DNA from: Silene noctiflora
Lineage: Eukaryota; Streptophyta; Magnoliopsida; Caryophyllales; Caryophyllaceae
Reading direction: 5' to 3'
DNA: 31,175 bases
Assembly: GCA_009801015.1 (NCBI GenBank)
Contig: VHZZ01000067.1
Coordinates: forward strand, 162,901 to 194,075
The notes beneath the pieces are model-generated. The model had not been told where the DNA came from and searched no databases. It was given only the letters and a program-made list of their open reading frames with translations. Of the stretch, positions 1 through 9,600 are shown piece after piece. A program made the position numbers and the translations under genes. Numbering within the stretch: position 1 is the first letter of the stretch; every line of letters starts with the position of its first letter.

Positions 1-548
1 AAAAAAAAAAAAAATATGATCTTTTGTGTTGTTGCAGCAAAAAAAATATCATCTTAATGGAATTGATCAATATTTACACAAGTTCAAGATCCTCATTATA
101 ACTCTCAAAGACAAAGTATCCACTTCTCGTATCCGCATATTGATTGGATGAACATTTCTTGTATCTACTATAACGATCGAGGAAAATGAAGAATGACAAT
201 TAAAGCAGAAAAGGAACATATTTTATTAAAGCAAAACGGAAAAAGGCACAAGACATAGTAAACATGAAAAAAGAAAAAGACAAGTGTAAAAATGAAAATA
301 ACATAATTCTTAGCAAGGACGCGATACTAAGGAACTAATTTGAACCTTTTTTTTTATGTTTAAAAAGTAAATATTTTAGCGTCTAGATTCCTTGGTTATT
401 TGCACTAAAAGGGCCCACTTAAGCTCGGGTTTGCGCCATATAGTAAAGGTTACTAGCTTACGTGAACCCATTTCGTGCAAATAGTTAGAAAAGAGCCTAA
501 GACACTATTATGTTTTTACTTTTTAAGAATAAAAAAAAATGTTTTCAA
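1..548. other. non-coding flank, no gene seen
   Basis: AT-rich sequence beginning with a run of A. I see no open frame with protein-like content, no RNA gene and no recognisable repeat. It lies downstream of the minus-strand gene that ends at 549, so its right part probably holds that gene's 3' UTR. Confidence 0.4.
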
Positions 549-1469
549 TTAGTTTGTCTTGAAGCGGATAAGTATACGACCATTATCTTCTACCACTGCT
601 TCCACTCTGCCTTTAAAAATGGGATCATCATACTCGGCAGAGTTACTTGTTGCCATATCCAATTTCACTTCGACTACATTCCAATCAACTGGAGGGTCGC
701 TTATTGGTCCAGATTCAACATAAACCTATACAAAAACAAAAAGTCATGTTACATAATTTTTACTAATTGGTTATCAGATCAGCTGATCCCGCGTGGCTTG
801 AAATTTATTCCTCCGAGTTAATTTAAAGAGTAAGGACTAAGGGTAAGATTATTCGCAAGATTATTCTTCGAAGTCTTAAAACTGTCACATCAGCTTTCCA
901 ATAACTTGTATTACTACTTCTTTATTTTTCACACTTATCTTAGATTTTTATACATTATCCGTGAGACTCTTGTACTTCCAAGACTCGACTTAGACTTTGC
1001 ATTGAAAATAAAAAAATAGTACTCTGTACAAGTGAGAATAATCCTAGATTTTAATATAGTGACAGTAAATACATTGAAAATATAAAAAAAAAATAATAAA
1101 ACAATACTCCGCAATTTAATTTAATTTTATTTTATTTTATTTTTTTGCGGCCGCTTGTATGGTTTATTTCTAAATTTGACTATGGATGTAAATATATACT
1201 CTGAATAGATAACTATTGACGAGAGGGGAGTAGGGGCATTATCTCTTGTAGCGGAAAATGAAAATACATTTGAGATGTTATACCTTGGCATTAGTGGAGG
1301 GGACGAGTGGAAGAGGGAGGAATACAGCAGCAACAAATTGACGAGACAAGCTATTGTCACCGTCGGCATAGACAAAGCCAAACTTGATGCCTCCAGGTTC
1401 AGATGCTGTACGACTGTAGTAGTGTGTGTTCCTGTTGTAGGGTATGGGCCAGTTATACCCCCCGCCCAT
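549..1469 (-). CDS. unknown two-exon protein, possibly frameshifted
   Basis: Not recognised. Reading the minus strand, exon 1 (1469-1284) encodes 62 residues starting MGGGYNWPIPYNRN and ends at a donor AAG|GTATAA. A 558-base intron ends in a pyrimidine-rich tract plus TAG, and exon 2 (725-549) adds 58 residues rich in acidic and beta-branched residues (VYVESGPISD to RFKTN) before TAA. The join is in phase 0 and gives 120 residues. The frame is also protein-like for about 20 residues upstream of this ATG (CPDRYFELIIHG), but there it meets a TGA; an adjacent frame from an ATG at 1594 (MEIEGVGVSEVEEKF...) could supply the missing N-terminus after a one-base shift. It is therefore either a short gene starting at 1469 or a larger gene with a frameshift. 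No signal peptide or membrane segment is evident. Confidence 0.45.
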
Positions 1470-1612
1470 GCCATGAATGATGAGTTCGAAGTAACGATCG
1501 GGACACGCAACTCTGAGTTGTTTGCATCAAATTCCGTCCACTCTTTGGTAAACTTTTCCTCTACTTCCGATACTCCCACTCCCTCTATTTCCACTCTTTT
1601 TCCAAAAGTTCT

Positions 1613-1620
1613 TATTTATA
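1613..1620 (-). promoter_or_regulatory. TATA box of the left-end gene
   Basis: The minus strand reads TATAAATA here. A transcription start about 30 bases downstream would fall near 1585. That is just inside the ATG at 1594, which would leave that ATG outside the transcript and favours the start at 1469. Confidence 0.45.
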
Positions 1621-1709
1621 GGGGCATATAAATTAAGCCCGACGTTTTAAAGAGACCGTGTGATGGTTAATATTTAATTTAAATTGATAGATTGGCAAAG
1701 TGACTAAAT

Positions 1710-2069
1710 GGAGTTAACTATTGTGAGAGGACATCTGGAAGTGGTATTCGAGAGCGATTGTCTCCAAGTAATTGAAGCGCTGAATGGGAGAAATACTGGA
1801 GGAATACTGGACGCAACATCTTTTCTTTTGTTATTGATGATATGATATTCTTATGCTTGTAATGAGTTTCATTCCGTTATTTGGTCGCATACTAGTTGTA
1901 TTAACAATTGTGTTGTCTATGCTTTAGTTCATGTTTTGCCTAGAGTTGTTGGCAAAACTAGTTGGTCGCTTACGTTGCCACCGTCTGCGAATGCTGATGC
2001 TTTGTTTGATACATCGTTAATGAAGTAATACCCTTCGGGTAGTTTTACTCGAAAAAAAAGGAGTTAACT
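1710..2069 (+). mobile_element. 5'-truncated LINE 3' end with target-site duplication
   Basis: The plus strand encodes the C-terminal RNase H-like end of a plant non-LTR retrotransposon polyprotein: HLEVVFESDCLQVIEAL, then after a degenerate stretch with an in-frame TGA, SVIWSHTSCINNCVVYAL, and a stop at 2026-2028. A short 3' tail follows, ending in an A-run (2052-2059). The 10-base direct repeat ggagttaact flanks the insert at 1710-1719 and 2060-2069. The 5'-truncation, A-tail and direct repeat together are the standard outcome of target-primed reverse transcription. The ORF is broken by compensating indels, so the copy is dead. Confidence 0.8.
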
Positions 2070-2158
2070 GGTCCCTGTAAGGATTAGAACTTTGATATAA
2101 TTTTGCGTTAAGAACCCGAATTTTCAATTGAAGGCTTTAAGGACCAGTTCATAGACTA

Positions 2159-2396
2159 TACATCTGAGGTAGTACCTCTTAATATCTATTTTCTGAGTTT
2201 TATATTGAAGTTTTTGAGTTCTATTTTAAATATCATGAGTTTGTAGTATTAAGTTCTTGAGTACATTTATTTAAAACATTAAACTAAAAAAAATATAATA
2301 TTACTCAAAAACTATATTTAAAAATACTAATATGCTCAAAAACAATGTGTATATGCTCAAAAATTAAAAGGTCTGAGGTACTACCTCAGATGCGTA
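2159..2396. mobile_element. MITE with GAGGTAGTACCTC termini
   Basis: The left end reads tacatctgaggtagtacctc and the right end is its inverted counterpart, ending gaggtactacctcagatgcgta; each terminus is itself nearly palindromic. The interior is AT-rich with repeated ttgagtt/aactcaa motifs and no coding capacity. Family not assigned; no clear target duplication. Confidence 0.55.
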
Positions 2397-2528
2397 ATCC
2401 TTTTTCTACTTTAAGGACCTCATTTCACTTTTTGGAAAAAAAAAAATACTCTTTGATATAGGAATAATATGTTTACTCAGGAAAAAAAATATTTAAAGGC
2501 CATTTGTAGTTGTAGAGAATCCGAGCTA

Positions 2529-2731
2529 TTCCCTCCGTCCCGGTCATTTGTTATTCTTTGGTTTTGGCACAAAGACCAAGGAAAGAGGAGGGAATCAATT
2601 ATAAGATGACAAATGGACTAAATTGAATATGAAAGATCAAATTACTCATCAAATGAAATACTAAAATAAAAAGGACAACAATTCATTGAGACACCAAAAA
2701 TGGAAATGGACAACAAATGACCGAGAGGGAG
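2529..2731 (+). mobile_element. Stowaway-type MITE, copy 1
   Basis: Terminal inverted repeats of the ccctccgtcccggtcatttg type face ggacaacaaatgaccgagagggag at the other end, with TA on both sides (2527-2528 and 2732-2733). The interior shares the tract ctttggttttggcacaaag with copies at 3393, 20748 and 24503, all in the same orientation. The TA target and CTCCCTCCGTCCC-type ends are diagnostic of Tc1/mariner-derived Stowaway elements. Non-coding, 203 bases. Confidence 0.8.
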
Positions 2732-3392
2732 TATATCATTAACGAGATATCGTCTCACTTACGAATTTGTGCATAAAGTTTGTGCGTTTTGTTGTAGAGA
2801 ATCCAAGCTTTATCATAAATTTTCTGAAATTACCCGCTTAAACATAAATTTTTTTTTTTTTTTAAGAAAACTCAAAAAAATTACACATAAACTCAGTTAG
2901 ATATATTTTGGTTGTATGATACTATTATACAACTGGTTGTAAGATAGTATTGTAGATAATAACCTCAAAAAGAAAGTGCATAAAAGGAAAATACAAGAAA
3001 AATAATATGGAGAAAATATAATGAGAAAACAAACTACAAAATAAAATTGGCTTTTTAATATTTTTTTTCTTTTTCAACTAAACATATTATTCCTATATTA
3101 AAGGGTATTTTTATCCAAAAAATAAAATAAGATCTCAAAAGTTTTTAATTAAAAGTCCGGATTCTTATGGCAAAATTTTACCGAGTAAGCGAGTCACATG
3201 CAAAGTATATTGGATTTCAACAAAGTCAACTATTTTGACACATCAACACGTTAGCATATTTGTTGTATACTCCGTATTTTTTATTTGCAGCAAGTGATGT
3301 GTCAAGATATGTATGGAGTAAGACACAAAAGTGAGACAGGGGATCCTCACTCTTTTAAATGAATTAGATTAAGCTGGATTATTATTAATATA
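2732..3392. other. AT-rich intergenic DNA upstream of PRMT7
   Basis: No gene seen. It holds a copy of the motif gttgtagagaatcc (about 2791) that also occurs just left of the neighbouring MITE (about 2507), a small hairpin around 2909-2932 (gttgtatga ... tatacaac), and long A/T runs. Confidence 0.35.
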
Positions 3393-3525
3393 CTCTGTTC
3401 CGGTCAATTATTGTCTTTTGGTTTTAGCATAAAGATTAAAGAAATAGGCAGAAAGCCAATTATAAGATGATAAGTGGACCAAATTAATTGGGAAGGATCA
3501 ACCTACTCGTCAAATACAATCCTAC
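3393..3525 (+). mobile_element. Stowaway-type MITE, copy 2, 3' end lost
   Basis: Begins after TA with ctctgttccggtcaattattg and carries the family interior ttttggttttagcataaag, but no matching right terminus follows. The right edge is approximate, near a doubled cctactcgtcaa motif (about 3511-3535) that may mark a deletion scar. It lies about 120 bases upstream of the PRMT7 start, inside the presumed promoter. Confidence 0.55.
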
Positions 3526-3600
3526 TCGTCAAAGTTATGGGGTTAATCTCACAATTGGACCGGAAGACGAAATACTTTCCTAAATCGCTCATCTCCCGCC

Positions 3601-3633
3601 ATGGCCATGGCCATGGGCAACACTAAAACCTAA
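3601..3633 (+). promoter_or_regulatory. upstream ORF before PRMT7
   Basis: A 10-codon frame MAMAMGNTKT with three in-frame AUGs and a TAA stop ends 10 bases before the PRMT7 AUG, in a different frame. The first AUG has an excellent plant initiation context (gccATGG, G at -3 and +4), better than the main start (aaaATGA). If the 5' UTR includes it, most scanning ribosomes would meet it first and PRMT7 would depend on reinitiation or leaky scanning. Transcript start not visible, so inclusion is inferred. Confidence 0.5.
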
Positions 3634-3643
3634 CTCGGATAAA

Positions 3644-6600
3644 ATGAGCTTACTAATTCCTTCCAAAACCCTAACAATAACATCAACACACCATTTCTCT
3701 CACTCTCACCACCTCCTTCCACCACCAACACCACCACCACTCGTCAATCTTACACCAACTCGTTCCATGGCTTCCGAGTCAACTCAGCACCGAATGTTCC
3801 AACTCAGTTTCAATTCGCTCACAGGTAACTCCGAGTGGATCGTCGTCGACGAATACGATGACGTTTCGAACCTTCCTTCCGCTGTCGACCTTGCTACGAC
3901 GTCGTATCTTGATATGCTCAATGATAGTGAGAGAAATAAAGCTTATCGTTTGGCTATTGAGAAGACTGTTACTCGTCCTTGTCACGTCCTCGACATTGGG
4001 TAATTTTGATTTCTACTTCATTTTTGTATGTTTATTATTTGCGAAATCAGGATTTGCCGTTAGGGAACTGAAATTGTCAGGCGGTGAACTATTATTGAAT
4101 TGAGATAAGCTAGAAAAGAAATAGGTAATGTTAAATAGGAGTAACTTGAACATTTTCATTGGTCGAGAGCGATCGTGCCTGCTAGCCTCCTTGCCTTGTA
4201 CTGCCACTAGCCTGGAATGCTATTTTAGTATGCTGCATTCGGAAATTGACGTCCGTGTTTAGGAATTGCAATGTTGATGAAATATGCAGTTTTGTTGATT
4301 TGCTGTAGTTCTTGTTTGATTTTTTGATCAGTTGATGGTTATGGTAACTGATTATTAGATTGTGTTCAATGAATTGCTTGATTAAATTTCATATATTCGT
4401 TTGTGGAGGGCGGCGCAATTTGTATTTCGTTTCTGTATTCGGGGATTACAAATTTGCAGGGTTAATGTAATTGCTGTTCTGATGATAAACTATATATGGT
4501 GAAATTCACTAGGAAAGTGGATAGATAACAAAAATAGCGGGGATTACAATTGTTGTTGGTGGGAATTATATCAATGTTACTCCGGCTTGGCTGCACGACA
4601 CGGTGTCATAGCGTCAGATATGGTAATTTTGCGCAAAATTTTCATTATTTTTGGACTAAAATGAAGTGTCAAATTGTTGTGTCGCAGACGACCAAAGTGA
4701 AGTGACGGAGTAACATAGAATTATGTATGACATTATGTGATGACATTCCTTTGCTTCAAGATTAAAAATGTGGGTACTTATAACTCAAAAAACTCGGTTA
4801 GATAGTCTTTGCATGTCTAGGGCGGTTTACCAATACTTGTAGATGTGGTATCCGGGTATATAAATTGGAGAAAAATATGGAATTTTTGTGACAACCAGAA
4901 AGGAGTTGTGCTTTTGATAAATTTGCCATAATATTATCTGAATTTTAAATTGCTAGGATGTTGAATCCATTTTTGTGTTCCTTCTAAGCGCAGATCACTT
5001 GTCGCATGTTTGATAGGAAGATGTAATAATTCTTATGAATAGGATCATTAATATCTCCTTTTTTGGTGTTCTAGTGCTGGTACTGGTTTGCTGTCAATGA
5101 TGGCTGCACGTGCAATGGGTGTAAGTGACAAAGCTGTGGCAAGTGGTGACAGAGGCAGCGTTACGGCATGTGAGTCATACCTTCCAATGGTGAAATTAAT
5201 GAGAAAAGTACTACGTCAAAATGGCATGGAGAGGAAGATTAAAGTCATCAACAAGCGATCCGATGAACTGAATGTTGGCATTGACATCAATACTCGAGCA
5301 GATATTCTTGTGGGTAAATTAAACTGCCACTTCATTTTAACATATTTTTGTTTTGTTCACCGATCTTTGGAATTAGTCTCTTTATAAGTTCATACTGGCG
5401 AAAAATGTCATTTGATGTCACGGTGTGAAGCTGAATAGTGAAATATGGGTGAGATTTGCTCACAATTAGTGATTTGTATCTTTTAAACAATCGTGCTTAT
5501 GAAGGGATGATTCATCTGTCCGGAACTGTTTTTGATGTTGTTGAATCACCAAGGTAAGGCTTTTGTTCTTAGTTGGGGATACATATGTGAGAAAATTTAC
5601 ATACCTTTGGTGTAAGATATTCCAGGGATTCAATGATATGCCACAAATCGTAAATGTAATTCATAGTACTCATACTACATTCAGTAGGTTTGCCTTTTTC
5701 AAAATCTTCCGCATATTTTAAAATGTGTAAACTTATTGAAACGGACAGAGGGAGTATTAGATAAAGAAAACCCAGTTCTTGTTTTGATGAGTTGTAACTA
5801 GTCTATTGTCAGTGTGAATGTTTACAATTAGTTATGCACCAAGAATCAGTCTGAACAATAGAAACAAGAATAGTAGAATAGTAGACGAGAAAAGCACATA
5901 ATTGCAGCCCTATACAAGCTCAGACTAACCGCATTACATTTGTTTTTTGTTTCTCTTTATCTTGTTTATGCTGTGTTAATAGCTGTTTTTTTGAGGGATT
6001 ATCTATGCACAAAGCTCAGCATAAAAGTTCGCTAGATGCAGATATTTAGGTTGCCACATTGGGCTCTGGTTATTGTGTGGGCACTGTTCCGCATATTTGA
6101 TTTTGCTGCAATCGTTTCGCTTTGAATTGGTATTAGGAATTTAGGATGAAAATCTTGTGCAGCTTGAACAATAAACAGCCCTGAAAGATCTAGCTTCAGC
6201 AACACTTTGCACTGCGGTAGAAGGGGAAACCGATAGTGATCACTAATGGCATAGTAATATTTGCTTCTAGAAGACCATATCAATCTGCGAAATTTTGAGA
6301 AATTAACAGTATGAAAACTCAATCTGCAGAGCTTCCTTTGCTGAACCTAGAAGAGGTTATTGTACTAGAACTCTATAAGCGTCAGAGCTTACTATCTGCT
6401 AATCTCTTGACCCTTAGGCTAATTTGGGCTTTGCTACTAGAAGATTGCTAGAAAAGCATACAAAAACTGGGATCCACTAATAATAGTGGTAGAGCTGGAC
6501 TTTGAGAAAAAGAATGACTGCTTTAATATATATTCATATACAAGGGATTGCATAAATTAAAGATTGTTACATGACTTGTAATTTTGCTTTGTTCAGATAT

Positions 6601-9600
6601 GCATATCTTTTCATTTTGCTTTCTAGTAAATAAATCATGCAGCCATTATTGATAAACTAAATTGCAGGTTAGCGAGATTCTAGACTCTGAGTTACTGGGA
6701 GAAGGACTAATACCTACGTTACAGCATGCACACGATGAACTGCTGGTGAAGAGTCCTCAAACTGTACCATACCGTGCAACAATATATGGACAGGTAAATC
6801 TTTCAGAAGTTATCAAACAGGCTATCTATGAGTGTAAGTAACTACTTCATGGAATATTAATTCAGTTTTGTATAGTGTTGTTCTGTTTACCGTTTCCTGT
6901 ATACATCCATCTTAAACTACTTTAATTCCTCCTTTGGGTCTACCTGTAAAAATAATGTCCATAAGCTAAACATTATCTAGGGTAATATGCTAACTGTGTA
7001 ACAACTTCAAGCCACTGTTTAACACTATGCAAAATTTCTTGTTAAAGCAACACACAAATATGTGAGATGATTGAAGTCTCTGTTAACATGAAGTAGTGTT
7101 CTGTAGCTCCCACCTAGTCTTCCTGTGTACCTTGAGTATCTTTACAACTGATAATGTTAATTTCAAAGTTGGAAACCATGTTTGTTTGCAGTTTGTTGAA
7201 AGCGATTATTTATGGAAGCTACATGATCTGTATAACAACGAGGTCTGCTCATCAGATGGCATTCGTCTTGTACCCACTGAACTGAAGGGCAATTTGCGAG
7301 TCAAGTCCCAACAGTACCCTATGCATTGTGACTCCTTGCGGGAAGAAATAAAGCTGGTAACACTGCTTTAATAAATTCTGATCAAGTCAGACTCACATTT
7401 TGAAACCTTGCTTAATTTTGCATCCATCCAGCTTTCAGAACCCTTCAAGATATTTGAAATTGACTTTTGGAAACGACCAGAGAGTCATGAAGAAGCTGTA
7501 CTACATATAAAAGCTACTGGTGGCGGAAGAGTAAATGCTATTGTCTCCTGGTACTTCAATATGCCATATTGCCATCACAAAAATTAGATAGATGATTGTT
7601 ATATCTTCGCTTACGCTTGACAATAGCTTTGTTTACTGTTTAGGTGGGTTTTACAGCTTGACGAAGAAGGAACAATATTTTACTCTACTGCACCAAGATG
7701 GATAAAAGAATTATCAACAGATCTTTCGGGTACTTCACCAATGTTACTACTAATATATGATGTTGGTTGATAGTGTGCTTATGTATTTGTGAGCAGAAGA
7801 GTCTCGGTCACTTACTAGATTGAATTAAAAATCATCTTAGTGTTTCTGGAGCCATATTTAAGATTAATACTCTTCTTATACTAACTAAATTTCTATGGCC
7901 ATGGTTTACTTCACATTAGTGAGGCTGGCATTGTTTTGTATATGCTGACACAACTTTGTGATTTGCAAGGTGGTGGCCATTGGTGTGACCACTGGAAACA
8001 GTGTGTGTGGTTTGTCCCCGGACAGGGCTTGTCAGTATCAAAGGATGAAAATGTTCGATTACACGCTGCTCATTCAGATACTAGTGTTTCTTATCATCTT
8101 GAGACTCTAAGGCAAACAAACGAGGGTGAGCGTAACTCACACAGAAAAGATATTGAGCTCACTTTGTCACCAGAAAAAATTGCAACCTATTCTGATTGTA
8201 ATTGGAGACGTTCTATGTTAACGACTCTGGAAAATGCTGTAAGTGTGCTAAACCAGTTTCCTCCCTTGTTTTTATGATTTATCCCACCCATGGTGTAAAG
8301 TATGAAAAATTAAATATTGTGAGATGTATCTTAGACCTTTTGGTAGCCCAACATATAAGCAACTGGGAAGCACCATATAACATACCCTACAAAAGTCACA
8401 AGGCCAGTTACATATTTAAACTCGAAATGAAGTAAGCCATTAACTAAAAAGGCTTGTAACTTTGTAAGAAGTCTAATTTAGTTAGAGTTTCACTTGCCAT
8501 GATTTTGTTGTTGTAGATGTCTGGATCATGAATCACTTTTTCAGCTAACAAAGTTTGACTACTCTTCTTTTTAAGTAAAGTCCTATATGTTTAGATAGTA
8601 TTATGAATTGTTACTGTATTCGTATTGCATGGTTTTGCCTAGTTCTGTCTCTCCATTCTGCCTCAAAACTTATTCGATCACAGTCAGCCCATTTGTTGTT
8701 CAAAGTATCTGTTAAAGTCTTTTCCAACATTGTTGTTCAGGACTGATATTACCACAGTGCTTCAAAGGCCCCCCTGTATATGATGATGTACTCGGGTCGT
8801 ATGTATGCAATGTTTCCCTTGTGTTGACACAATGAAGCTGTCACTATTTTTAATTGTTAACATTACCGCAATACATTAGCAACACCACATAGGGCAAGAT
8901 TGGCATGGTTAAGGGATTGGATGTATGCAACTTCGCCTAGTATTGAAAATACTAAATTTGAGGTTGAATAAAGTTACTGCAATGTGTCAAAGGCGTAGAC
9001 TTTCGTTTCTTTAATTAATTCCGACCAAATAACGTCGTAGTAGTTTCTATTATTGCACCCTGGTTGCTGAGTTTCCGTCACTGTTTTGTAGTCATTCTCT
9101 TACATTTAGGTTCTCTCTTTCTGAATCCTTTTGATTTTTTCTTTTGCAGCTGTGTAAAAGAGATTTCCAATATTGTTTTGTTGCGGATGATAGTGTTTTC
9201 TTAGCCATAGCCTTAACTCATCTCTGCAAAACTTCACATGCAATGTTATTATTTCCTGGATTGAGGCAAAAAGGTTTTCAGTATCTCCAAGCTCTTGCTA
9301 AAATAAACCAGTTTTCTTTACACGATTTCAAACTTCTGGACCATCGACAAGACTGCACGTTAATGGAAGATACGGTTGAGAAAAAGGTAATTTTTGATAT
9401 AGTCTCATGCTACTATTTTTATTCGTATGACATTGTTTCCCATTTGATATCAAGTTCATCAACCATAACAACAAATAGCGTTTATTACATTAGTTCTGTC
9501 TGAGATTATTAAATCTCTATTTCTAGGTTGACCTATTTGTTGGGGAGCCGTTCTATTATGGATGTGAAACCCAACTTCCATGGACAAATCTGAGATTTTG

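Noticed and set aside
6032..6322. 96-residue minus-strand frame in PRMT7 intron 2
   Set aside because: No recognisable motif, no splice or promoter support, and intronic position; likely chance.
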